DNA of 64,000 nt. Origin: Vanessa cardui. Lineage: Eukaryota > Arthropoda > Insecta > Lepidoptera > Nymphalidae. The stretch spans positions 9,238,001-9,302,000 of the forward strand of contig NC_061147.1 in the NCBI RefSeq assembly GCF_905220365.1, in the 5' to 3' direction. The notes beneath the pieces are model-generated. The model worked only from the letters and a program-made list of their open reading frames with translations, had not been told where the DNA came from and searched no databases. How positions within the stretch are numbered: the stretch's first letter is position 1; the number at the start of each line of letters is the position of its first letter. Positions 27,701 through 41,800 of this stretch are shown piece by piece. Made by a program: the position numbers and the translations under genes.

Positions 27701-30700
27701 TTTTAAATAAGAACAAAACTCATATTTCGCTATAACAATGGCCTACATTTTCTCATAAAAGTTTTATCGTTAAGAAACGTATACAGGACAAACATATAAG
27801 AAAACAATCTGATAATACTATTTAATAATATACGAAATAATAAACTTGTAACCACTATTACCGTTTGCATACGGCAAAGAGAATGTTTTTTGGTCAATGG
27901 TAAATGCATGTATAATAAGATACTGGAAAATATAATCAAATAGTTATTTCCCGCGGCTTCAATTGCATTTTGGGGGTTGGTTGTCACATTTTAGGCAAAT
28001 AAATGTACCCTATATCCTTTCTTGTAATTCAAGTTTGCTGCCTACCAAATTTCATCAAATTCGGTTCATTCGTTTGTTAGTGAAAGAGCGACAGACAGAC
28101 AGAGTTACTTTCACATTTATAACACTGTTGGCTCTATTTTGATTTCTTAGTAGAACGACACACTATCAAGATATCTCAATAATCTAAGGTACTTGATTAT
28201 ATCTCATTATTTAAATAATATGACGAAGTTAAAACTTTATATTTCTCGAAGAAAGTGGGAACAGAGTAATATAATAAACTTGGAATTAGATTTTCGAAGT
28301 GTAACGCAGGGAAGTTGTCGAATTGTTTTTGTAAATATACTCGTGGTAAATTCGATTCGAAAACTTTATTTCAACGGTATCTTACTGATATACAACTGAC
28401 AAACAATGGACGATATGACTTTGGACAAAACTATTTGACCACAGATTATATTAAAAGTAAAGGTAAAGTAACAGCCTGTAAATTCCCACTGCTGGGCTAA
28501 AGGCCTCCTCTCCCTTTGAGGAGAAGGTTTGGAACATATTCCACCACGCTGTTCTAATGCGGGTTGGTGGAATACACATGTGGCAGAATTTCTATGAAAT
28601 TTGTCACATGCAGGTTTCCTCACGATGTTTTCCTTCACCGCTGAGCACGAGATGAATTATAAAGACAAATTAAGCACATGAATCAGCGGTGCTCGCCTGG
28701 GTTTGAACCCGCAATCATCGGTTAAGATGCACGCGTTCTAACCACTGGGCCATCTCAGATTATATTATTTGTGAGTTTTACCATCCACTCATATATTCTA
28801 ATTGAAATATGTTGTGTTTCGGTTTCGAGGATGCCAGTGAAACTACAGGCCAATGGACAGCCACATCTCAGTTCTCAAGATTGATGACCCATTTGTAGAG
28901 AATTGTTAAAATTTCTTAGACTAATTTCTTAGACTAACTTAAAAGGAGCTACCTTCGTAGACTCTCCAGTAAAACACTCTACGTGAAACGTAAAAGTTGA
29001 AGAACTGGCCACTATTGAGGAAGGACAAATTGACTTATGCTGCCCTTTGTATTGCGTTCATGGTATGATTAAACCAGGAATGACAGTTTTCGTAAAAGTT
29101 GGTAAGGGTATCGATACCTGTCAGCACACTACACTAACCAAATCAAGATAACTTGAACTCCACCAGTCTGTTTTGGAACAGGTTGCAAATGCAATATATA
29201 CCATGTATATGACTAAAGGATTTGTGATTCAATGTATTACACATTTTTTTTATTTTACCTCTGAATACTTCTGACTCTTAACAAACGTAATAAGTATTAA
29301 GAAATAGTCAAGGCTAGCAGTATTGTATTATATTGTTTGTTGAACAAAGTGTATTCGCTCTTATATATATTGTGAAGCTTTGTACATATCTAAGATGTAG
29401 ATAAAAGCTCCAGGCTAAGACTTTATTCGAGAGAATTTCGCGGACTGTGTGCAGTGTCGACTGATAGCGTTCCTGGTGCAATTTTCTCTTTGTTGAAAGT
29501 TGAGATTTTAAGATCTTTTGCATTTAGTAATTAACTTTTAATTTCAAAGACTGCTCTACAGATTGCAATTATATAAATTAATTTATATCAAGATATTAAA
29601 TATGAGCCGAAATGGCCCAGTGGTTAGAATGACTGCATTTTAACTCATTACTGCGGGTTCAAAACTCAGGCAAGCACCACTGAATATTCCTGTGCTTAAT
29701 TTGTGTTTATAATTCATCTCATGCCCTGCGGTGAAGGAAAACATAGTGCACATATGCATGTGCCTAATTTCATCGAAATTTTGCTTTATGTGTTTTCCAC
29801 TAACATGCATTGGTGGAATATGTTCCAAACCCTTCTCGAACACACAGGAGGCGTAAGCCCAGCAGTGGGAAATTTACAGGCTATTGATAATGTTGATGAT
29901 TATATTGCATTCCAAAACTAAAACCAAAATTTACATAACCATTACCCAAAAATTTTGAAAAAGCGAAAACGAGTTTACCCTTCCCATTCAAACTCCCCCA
30001 AACCCTACGAACGTAGGAAGGCTCCGTTGGGAACTAGTTCTAATATATATTACTAATTGGTTTAATCTTTACCATCAATCAACCTTTTCCCTTCAAAGCT
30101 GATCCAATTATGAGTATTTTGACCAATTTTATGTATCAAATGAGCTGTAATTTTATTATGAAGTTATTATCGATTTAATTATTCTAAGCTTATGAGTTTG
30201 TTTGTTTGTTTTTTTGAAGGACCTAATCTCATGATGAGTCACTATCACCTATATCACTAGTCCGACTTGAATATACCTTAATTAAATATAGAAGCACTCA
30301 GTACTATCTACTAATAGATTGTCACTTTAAACACTAACACCGGTTCGGAAAAGAAAATATCCTGACTTGGAAGAACTGTCACTGACTTTTTTGTCAATTT
30401 TATGATTTACAGAACATTAAATCTTTTAAATTTGGCAACAAAGGTATTTTGAACGCTTTCTGAGATCGTGTTGTAGAACCGTATATAATCACAAAAGAGT
30501 TACTGACTCAATACAATCGCGTAACAGGACAAACAAAGCTAGCCAGTTGAGTTTTTTTAACAGAGAGTACATTTATCGAAAAATATTATAGATCATAAAC
30601 ATCAGTCTACAGTGCGTTCAATCATGAAAATAATATACATAATTTTCATATAACATGTCAATCAAACTCCGATTTTAACGTTAATGAAACTAGATTAGTT

Positions 30701-33700
30701 ATATATAACCAAAATTTACGTAAGGTTTGATCGTATGGAATTCCATTCTCTTATTAAAATTACACTTATGCTTAGAGAGACATGCCTAGCTGAGATGGCC
30801 CAGTGGTTAGAACGCAATCTATGCAAGCACAACACAAGCTACCACTATATATATGTGTGCTAATTTGTGTTTATAATTCATCTAGTGCTCGGCCGTGAAG
30901 GAAAACATCGTGAGGAAACCTTGTGTCTAATTTTATTGAAATTCTGCATGTGCATTCCTCCAACCCACATTGAAACAGCGTGGTGGAATATGTTCCGAAC
31001 CCTCTACGTAATGGAAGAGGCCTTATCTCAGCAGTGGGAATTTTACAGGCTGTTACTTTACTTTACTTTACTTTAAGACACAGTATTGTAACAATATATA
31101 TTGGAGACTCGTTTATTGATGGCATTGTTCGCTACAATTCTTATTCTTTCTTAAACATTCAGCGTCGTCATATATTTTTCAATTTTATTGGCTCAACGTC
31201 TTTCTTCTGGTATTAGCAGATTTTTATTCGTTTCGCTCTCAACGTATGAATGATGCAACAACTTATGCATTTGTCTTCGTTGATCTAATGACTAGATATA
31301 AAGGCATAGGTTATGAGGTCTTGGTGGAGCTGTTAAAAGTTACTGAGTTTTTCAGTCAATACGATTAAAAAAATACAAATGTAACAGAAATTTCTAGTAA
31401 TAAGATACAAGTTTAACATCAACTTGAGATGAAATATAAACCACCAACCATTGGACATCTTAATTTGAACCCAAATCTATGTCAGTTGAGATGCATGCGG
31501 ATTAAACACTTGATTATTTCGGTTATCTATCTATTTATTTGAGAATTGGGAAACCTTCAATGGACGCATAAAAAAGTTTGTATACCAAGACTTTTGTAAG
31601 CGTATACTGGCATAAAACACATTTAGATTTTTAATTATGATATATTTAAAGAAGTCACGACATTTTTCCTATTTAAGTATTTACAAGACAATATTATACG
31701 GCAGTCAATGTACGAACACAGCGATGTATTCAATTTGCTTGCCTTTTATTTCACTGAATAACAAAGAAGGGAAAACAAACACGATGGAACATTCTAGTAG
31801 AAAACAATATGGCCGTTTGTTCTGTTAAAACTTATGAATAAACAAATGTTCGTTGTGAATATACCGATGGCCTTTTTAATGCGTTGGATGATGTAAGGAA
31901 TTTTTATCATATAAGTTTGGGAATGTTAATATGAATAGCGATGAAAAATGTTGGAGTAATGACCAGATGTTTTAAAGTTTCAGGACCAATAAAGCAACGT
32001 TTGCAAAACGATTGCAAAAATGTATTCTTTTCATTTGCACCTAATTCTTTTGTGTCACGATTTTTTTTTTATTAAAACAAATATATACATAATTAAGAGT
32101 TAAATAGTTTTTAAACAAAGAATACTAGCAACGCCTCAAAATAATTAACGAATTACTAAGATTGCTATTCATTCGACTTTTTATCACTTGTCGTCCCTAA
32201 CAGGGAGACTCAGCTCCGCAGCATACGCGGTTAGAAAAGTTAGACAACTAACTGATATTGATACCGCTCGTTTAGTTTATTTTGGTTATTTTCACAGTAT
32301 TATGTCATATGGCATATTACTTTGGGGTAACGCTGCAGACATTGAATCTGTCTTTATTTTACAAAAGAGAGCAATTCGGTTTATTTATAATCTTGGAGCT
32401 AGAGACTCTCTTCGGGATGTTTTTAACAGAGTAGGAATACTCACTGTTGCGTCGCACTATATTTACAACAATATCATGTATATTCACAGTAACATTGATA
32501 ACTTTGATAAAATCAGTGATAATCATTGTATATGCACTAGAAGTAAGGATAAGCTTATAACGCCAAGTTTCCGACTCCGCAAAGTCAATAAATCTTTCTT
32601 GGGGCAAGGTATCCATTTCTATAATAAAATTCCACAGACATTTTTAACTTTGCTGTCTCGTAAATTCAAATAAAGCGTGGAATTAATACCTGTTGACTTC
32701 CAGGCAGGATATATTAATTATAAATTGTATTAACTTAACTACCATGAAAAAAATTATTAAAAAAAAATAAATGAAAAAAAAAAAAAATAATATGAAAAAA
32801 AAATTAACTACCATGACTGTATTTTTTTAAATGTTGAAAAAGAGTAACTACTGAGTTTCTTGCCGGTTCTTCTCGGTAGAATCTACTTTCCGAACCGGTG
32901 GTAGCTTCACCTTCTTAATTGTTAAATGACGATTCAAAAGTGCTTGTAAAAGCCCACTTGAATAAAGTATACATTGATTTTGATTTTGATTTTGATCTTG
33001 TTTTACAAGTAAGTAAACAACAATAGCATAAGAGGTCAGGATCGATTCTGCGACTTTTCACTTTACTAAGCGGCCATAAGTGTAGTGTCTGTGAATGGAT
33101 TTTTTTTAAACGAATACCTCGAAAGGTAACCGATGTATATAATAATGCGTTAAATTTTTCTTGTTGGTAAGGCTTTGTGCAAGCCCGTCTTGGTAGGTAC
33201 CACCCACTCATCAGTTATTCTACCGCCAAATAACAGTACTCAGTATTGTTGTGATCCGGTTTGGGTGAGTAAGCCAGTGTAACTACAGGCACAAAGGACA
33301 TAACATCTTAGTTCCAAGGTTGGCACATTGACGATATAAGGAATAGTTAATATTTCTTACAGCGACATTGTCTATGGGTGATGGTGACCACTTACCATTA
33401 GGTGGCCCATATGCTCGTCCGCCAACCTATACCATTAATAAAAAAAAATTCTAAGCGTTACGTTACGGTTCATAAATAATCTTTTAATAGTTTACAATCT
33501 CACGAGATTATAATGTAACGGGTTTTACAATTTTATGGTGACATATCTTTTTTTTTTTGAGTAACCTAAACATGTATTAGAGAAATAATTGAGACTGCAA
33601 TATGCTTTCGAAATGGATATTGGTAGTGTCCTCCACTAATTTCCAATTATATTCTTGTTTGGTTTGAACCAATGATCTCAGGACCTTTGGCCTTAATCAG

Positions 33701-35777
33701 CCAATTCGAATATACCAATTTATCGCCAAACATAATCGTAGTTGAAATTAATTACTATCCTTATCGAGTGACAAAACTAGTCGTTGGATCGATGGTATCA
33801 GCGTTGATTTGATAAATGGACAAATACCCGGAGGACAATGCTTTGGCAAAATTTAAATCTGTAATTATTTATGATGGTTCTGTTGATACCTGGTGGTGGG
33901 GTTTTTTGCCAGCCTTTCCGGGTAGAGACACCCACTCATTAAATCTTCCACCGCCATACATCAGTACCCATTATTTTTGTGTTTGAAGAGTCCCACTCTT
34001 AAAGCCAACTACCACTCTTAAAACTCTTCTAAGCCAGAGCAAGTTAGTTTAGTATAAGTGATATAACATCATACTTCCCATTGTTGGTGGCGCATTAGCA
34101 ATGTAAGGAATGGTTGATATATCTTACAGCGCCATTGTCTATGAGCGATTATGACCACATACCATCAGGAGGCCCATTTGCTGGTTTACTTACCTATATC
34201 ATAAATAAAAATTGAAATGCAATAGAAATAAATATAAGCAAGGTTAAAAATAAATGCAATTCAGCGGCACAGTTAATTGGTCTATTCAAATATATTTCTG
34301 ATAGAAATCGAACGATTGAAATTAAACAGAGAGCTTTTTCATTTAGAAATGTTAACAGACAACAATTCTCAATTATTTGTAGTTTCTGTTCAGTTGCGAG
34401 TTGGAAAATATTTTGCCATGTACGTATACATTCAGATCGTATCTGAAATGTCTTATTGAATGCCCTTTTGAAAATCAATTTCACATTGTGTCAAAGTGAC
34501 AAATAAGAAAGACAGATATTTTTTCGATATCTTCTTTTCTCGTCGAGTCGAGATGGCGCAGTGGTTAGAACGCGTGCATCTTAACCGATAATTACGGGTT
34601 CAAACCCAGGGAAGCACCGCTGATTCATGTGCTTAATGTGTCTTTATAATTCATCTCGTACTCGGCAGTGAAGGAAAACATCGTGAGGAAACCTGCATGT
34701 GACAAATTTCATAAAAATTCTGCCACATGCACGCATTGGAACAGCGTGGTGAAATATGTTCCAAACCTTCTTCTCTAAGGGAGAGGAGGCCTTTAGCCTA
34801 GTAGTGGGAATTTACAGGCTGGTGTTGTTGTTGTTTTCTTGTCTAGCACGAGAAGCGCAATAAAGACAAATTAATCACATTAATCTTTGGCTAATATTAG
34901 CATTTGGCAGCGGCATCATTTTTTGTCATTCAAAACAATCATAACACCGGTATTAGACCCCGTATCGTTTAAGAAATTAATGTGATGGGACCGATTATTA
35001 TTTCTTTAGTGCGGTTCGTAGCGAAAGAGACCTCGTATTAAGTAGGTACTCCATAGCATGCTGTCTAAAATAGGCATCATATAAATATTTATCACTTATC
35101 ACGGCTTCCGATCAAAAAATCTATGTTTTTCTTAGTCCCACCACACCGACACATACGAGGCGTATCAGACCTCGTACCGCATTGTAAGTGCTAACGTGTT
35201 TTAATCACAAGACCATCTCAGCTCTCAAAAGATAGAGTTCCATTAATATCTCTTCGCTTTTAAGAGATTGCAAAGATATGACCATTGCATTAAATAAAAG
35301 GGGAAAGGCCTTACCGTTGTTAAATGAAAAATTGTAACAAAGATCTTTGCTGTAATTAACGTAACGGTACTTAAAAAAAGGTCAAAGAAGTAGAATTTCA
35401 AACATTTAAAGGCCAAGAGGATTGTGAATGCTTTTCATATTCGTATTTCAAAGGTCAAAAGGTAATACAAACGATTGCTAGAATTACATTATTACCATAA
35501 TGATTATGAAATAATATTGCATATTTATTAATGTTATATTTATATGGTTTACATGTTGTGTCCTGTTCTTGGAATGTTAAATCGTTTAAATCAGAAAGAG
35601 ACAAATATTGTTTAACAATATAGTGTTAAAAATAGTTTTTCATACTAATTATTATCTATCATTGTGGTCTTTCTCAATGATATATAATAATTAGTATGAA
35701 AAGAATAATAAAAGAAAGAAAGACCACAGTGGCGTGCACTGGGAGAGGCCTATGTCCAGCAGTGGACAAAAATAGGC

Positions 35778-35809
<32 letters not shown>

Positions 35810-38800
35810 ATCTATCATTATATGTATGACTTGAAAAATTGAGGAAGTCATTTGATTATATGAGGACAAACGAAGTGAGACTCTCTTCCATAATTTATGA
35901 TATTATAATTCTTTTTTCGTTTGAATTAAAAGCAAAAATACTAACACTAAAATCGGAAACTAGGGAATAATTTTCTTACGTTGAAATTTAATCTTAAGAA
36001 CTTTTGTAAAATGAGTTTTACAAGCCAAACTTTAAGATCCATTCCATAATAGTACCATTAGGTGCTAAAACCTTTCTTACGCGTGCCTCTTAACCGATGA
36101 TTGCGGGTTCAAACCAGGCAAGCACCACTGATCGTTCACGTGGAAAACATCGTGAGAAAACCTGCATTGACTAATTTCAACGAAACTCTGACATTTTTAT
36201 CCACCAAACCGCATTGTGGAATATACTCTAAACCTCTTTAAAGGGAGAGGAGGCCTTATGCCAGCTGTGGGAAATTTAAAGGTAGTTTGTCAATTTTCGA
36301 AACGATTGTGAACTTATCGTCTAAAGTATTCAATTTAATGATTCGATTGTCACGCGATGAATCGTATGTATGTTATATAATAGTCATACACTTTAGTCTT
36401 TCGACTCACGAAATCGAAGTCGATTTCTGATTTTCAGATTTTTGGGACGATAGGTCTTTTACGCGGTCTACAGTACAAGTTTATACAGATGATAAAAATC
36501 GTGAAATTAATACCTGTTGACTTCCAGGCAGGATATGTTACATACATATATAACTGTATTTAACCAACATGTCTTTTGAAAATTTAGAGTGATGAGTAAG
36601 ATGTCGGTAAATAAATTCTGACTGTATTTAAATAGGATATTTTTGCGCATGCCTGTTTTAGTAGTTACTACTGCATATATTACCGCTTAATAGCAATTAA
36701 CATTGATAAGATTTGTCTGAGCACATTAGAAATTTTTTTTTGTCTCACTAGAAAACTCGCTACGCCTTTTCCCCCCAGAAGTGGGGTTTGTGGGACACGC
36801 CGGTGCTGAGAACAAATACCCCTAGTACACCCGAATACCCACTAAAAAACCAGCGGTACCCTCTTCGTCTTTTCGAAAGACGCCACAGGATCAGGAGGAA
36901 AATGCAATATATGGTTTTAAACTTCAACTGGTTCTAATTTGTATAGTTGGTGTCAACTCATGATCTGTTGAACTAATTGCCAAATTGCCTAAAGAAATAT
37001 TTAATACAAATATTATGCCGTTTGAAAACAGTACGTTTGAAGAATATAGGAGTTTATATTTCAATAGAATGAAATTAAAATCTTCCAATTCGGTTCAAAG
37101 ATTTCCAGGTAATCGTATACATAAAGAGATCGCTTGGAATGAGCTGTTCTTTCGTTGTCGTGAATCACATCATTAAAATACTCGTATTTTAGTGATGAAT
37201 TGCTCCATTTGCTATTCAAAACATTTTGGTAACTTTCTACAAGCTCTTATTTAACTAGAAATGTTTGATAGATGACTGTGTATTTTTAGGGCCAATTTGA
37301 CCTCATTCTACACTCTAAATTGACACCATACTCTTCTTATCTTTCCATGGTAAAGCCATAGATACGACACACGATTTAATATTACGAAACTCCGCACCCC
37401 ATCCATCAATGAAAAATTCGTTTTGAAAGTAAAGTAACAGAATATATACATATATGACAAAAAAGAATTATGTTACAATTAAAAGTGAATACGAAGAGAT
37501 TAATTAAGTTAAAAATCTAATTAAATAATTGATATTCTACAAATTGTTTATAGAATAGGAATTTCTTATAAATAATGTTTATAAGAGACACCAAGTAGGT
37601 ATTCAACAAAAAGGCGATGTCACACATCACGAACGACAACCTCCGTGGTTGAGTGATGTGTACACCGGTTTTCGTGGTTACGCTACATTGAGGTCCCAAG
37701 TTCGATTTTATTTATTATTACATAAGGGTCTTAGGTTCGAAGTTTGTAGCTAAATAATCGAAGTATGCTTTTCTTCTGATATAGGCAGACAAATGGTCGA
37801 GCTGATGGTACGGGTAAATAAAATTTGGCGCTGTAAAAAATATTGAGTATTTTTTATATCATGAATGCATCTGCAGTTACACTGGGTCACTCACCCTTTA
37901 AGTTGGAAGGAATGAGTGATGTTGGAAAACAAAGTATTGCTGCTTAGCGATGGAATATCCACAAAGTAAAATTTTAATTGAATCAATATTATCGTTATTA
38001 ATTAAATATGTTGGAAATGAATCTTTCATATCATTATTAAGATGAAAATTATTTTATTTTTTAATAATGTAATAATTAAAGAAAATTATACAGTATAAGA
38101 TCATGAAAGATTGTAAGACGGTTTGTTGATTTTCGTACAGGATAAAATAATAAAATTTAATTTTAAATGATGAAAAGTAAACTCCATATTAATAAAAGTA
38201 GCTCCTGAGTTCCTTGCCGTAGTTTTTCCTATATATATTTTTAATAAAGATTCTGAAGTGCTTTTAAGAGCCTAATTGAATGAGGTATATTTTGTTTATG
38301 ATTTCGAAATTCACTCACTTATTTCAGATTTAGATCGAGATTGCGATAACACGTTTCTTTTGTGATAAACTTTGAATGAAACCATAAAAATGTGAAGCAG
38401 AGTTCAAAGAAATTACAGCGCTCACGTTTAAATTAATGCAGCGACATTCACGCAAGGTTAAAGAAAGGTTGAATATTACATACCTCATACACACATACAT
38501 ACATACATACATACATACCTCATGGCATTAAAAAAATTAAAACATTTAAATTTTTCAAACGAACACAATAGAGCAAGGCTTAAAAAAAATTTAAACTTCA
38601 GAGATGAAAATTTTAGATACGAAAAGTCAAATGTTTATGGTTTTAATAATGATATTATTTCAAAGGCAATAAGGTTCAATTTCGTTCGGTTTCCTCTCGC
38701 TTATCACTGATAGCGATAAGATATATGAAAACAAAGAACTTCTCCATCACAATGATAAAACAAACGTTATCAAAATGCAGCCAACGCTCGTCCTTGGGGG

Positions 38801-41800
38801 AGATAAAATCAAGTCGAAATTGTACTTTGTGATTTAATACAAAGTAATATTATGAGCCACAATGACCCAGATGGAACACGTGATCTTTTTTGAAGATCAA
38901 ATTTTCATTTCCCTTTTTACTTATTATCATAATCTATGTTTTATATGTAACTACAGGCACAAGGGACATAGCATCTTAGTTCCCAAGGTTGGTGGCGCAT
39001 TGGCGATGTAAGGAATAGTTAATATTTCTTACAGCGTCATTGTCCATGGGTGATGGTGACCACTTACCCACCACTTACCCTAAACCGAAGCCACGGGTGA
39101 CTACCAGTATTCAAATAAAGGGTTTATTCGAAAACACACTGTCAAATATAGCAATAAAAGATTTACAGACGACAAATTAGAGGGGAATAAACGAGATATA
39201 TTATATATACATAATATGTATATAGGTATTAGGTTACAAGTGTTACTTATTTAGAAGTCATTTAAAAAATGGTAGTTAAATTAATTAAGCTACGTTGTGA
39301 AGGAAGACATGCTGAGGAAACCTGCACGGGTTAGATATAATTGTGCAATCACTACCTGTTATAACTGAAATATGAAAAAAGATTAAAATAAATCATCTAC
39401 TGTAAAGAATTTTACCTAGCAAAATAAATTCACTTACTAATAAAAAAAATAACAAAAGGTATTACAATGTTTTCAATAAAACATACAATGATAATCGACA
39501 AATGTTTCTTATTCAATTTAATTGACATTGGTGTAGTAAGAAAAATGTTTTTTGGGTCTAGTTCCACTGGCTCACTCAGTCTTGTAACAGACCATACAAT
39601 AACTGGGTGAATTCCTGGGATTCCTCATTTATACAATAATTTTATAACCTGTAAATAAAATGACATATTTATGTTTTGTGTACAGTACATTGATTGAAAT
39701 GATTTTCAATATCAATAAACATTGCATCACAAATACATCGATCTGTGTTTTTTATCGCACGTTTTTTCCATTTATATAACAAATAGCTTGATAACACAAT
39801 AAAAAAGTGATGTATATCAAAGATAAAGGTAACGTCAGACTGATATGTGTATCCTTCATCACCTAAGAAAAAAACCTCTGCATTACATTTTCGACATTTC
39901 ATAAAATAACTGTTGACTTCCAGGCAGGATACATTACAACTACCTACCTACTAACTACCGAGTTTCTTGCCGGTTCTTCTCGATAGAATCTACTTTCCGA
40001 ACCGGTGGTAGCTTCACTTAATTGTTAAATGTTAAATGTTGTTTTGAATTATTATATAGTCATATGATTTACCAGCTATACCCGCGACCTTGTACACGTA
40101 AGAATTATAGCCTAATTATTGTAGCCTAAGTAACTCCTTATATATCAGTTATCTGCCAGTGAAAGTCCCGTCAAAATCGGTCTAGCCGTTCCAGAGATTA
40201 GCTGGAACAAACAGATAGACAGACAGGCAGACAAACAGACAAAAATTTAAAAATGTTATTTTTAGTTACCGTAGTTACCGTGTATACATACATATCCATT
40301 GAATTAAGAAGGGCTATTTTAATATTACAAACAGACACTTCAATTTTATTGCATGTCTAGATTAAATGTCAAAATAAACATGCTAAGTACAAAATTCGAA
40401 AAGATCAAACCCAAACTAATACAATATTGTTTCATTGATAAAACATTTTCGAACAAAACATATTCAACGTTCACATTTAAAATACCAATATCAAAAACGA
40501 TGTCACTCAAAGTGTCTTTCTTCATGTTTTTATAATTTAACAGGTAAATGCATTCAGGGCTTATCCCTTGTTCTGTTTACTGAAAGGGTGAGAGGAAAAT
40601 CCATTATCCTGCCCACTTCTTTTGTAAATAATAAACGTTTACAAACAATGAAATATTTAAATTTCGAACGCTTCACTAATCTTCCGTTCTTAAAACGCTG
40701 GTTTAATTAATTTAGATTTTATCTCAACGCTCATTGGTCTATTATAGCGTCATCAGATGCTACCGACCAATCGTCGTGGTCCGATTGATGCTTAATAAGT
40801 TAATAGGGCTTTAATCAGCGTTCCAAAAACTAGCAGTTTAGATTTATTTTGATACTGTACATAATTAATAATAAGAAATTACGTAATATAAGAAAATTAT
40901 ATTACAAGATTATTTTTACTTGGTGGTGGGGTTTGTGCAAGCCCATCTAGGTAGGTACTTCACTCATCAAATATTTCATCGCACAAGAACAGTGCTCAGT
41001 ACTGTTGTGTTCTGGTCTAAAATGTGGTTGAGCCAGTGTTGATATATGGTATGCAAAAGGGACATAACATTTTAGTTCCCGAGGGCAGAGCATTGGCGAT
41101 GTAAGAATGATTAATATTTCTTGCTGCGTCATTGTCTATGGTGGTGGCCCATTAGCTCATGCCCATCTATGAAAACGTAAACGCTAGCTTAACCCTACGA
41201 GATAGATAAAAATAATACATTTCAGTATTGCAAACCTCAAAAAGGTCCAAAAAAAGTCCGATAGGCTTGTAGCATATGTCTATCTCTTAGGAATAACCTC
41301 CAATAACCATTTTTTACCCTTTACTTTTTACGAGGAATTATGGCCTATTAATCACTACCAATTAAAAAACTGACTGTAAAAGCTCAGAACATTTTATAGA
41401 CATTCTGTAGTATAGTTAGTATCAGTATTACACGTGTGCGAAGCCGGGGCGGGCACTGGTATTGAAAAAAGAAATTTAATTTGGAAAGACATCCATCCAA
41501 ATGTTCCAATTTATAATATTGGTATGAATCAGTTGCTCTGGTCCATTCCAGCGAAATATTCATAATATTCATCCAATTAACAAAATATAACATCAAGTTG
41601 TCAGCCCAATCCAGTCAAATAATGGAATTATTTAAGGTTCAAAGGGAATAATTAGGATTTTTGTGCAGGAATTTATACAAAGCATATTTTTAAACGGTAT
41701 TTTAATTGTTATTTCAAACAGAGATTATTAATTTCCCTTTCACGTTTGCTCGTTTGAACAAATATATATTATTGTTAGGTTAATTATAATATTGCTAACG

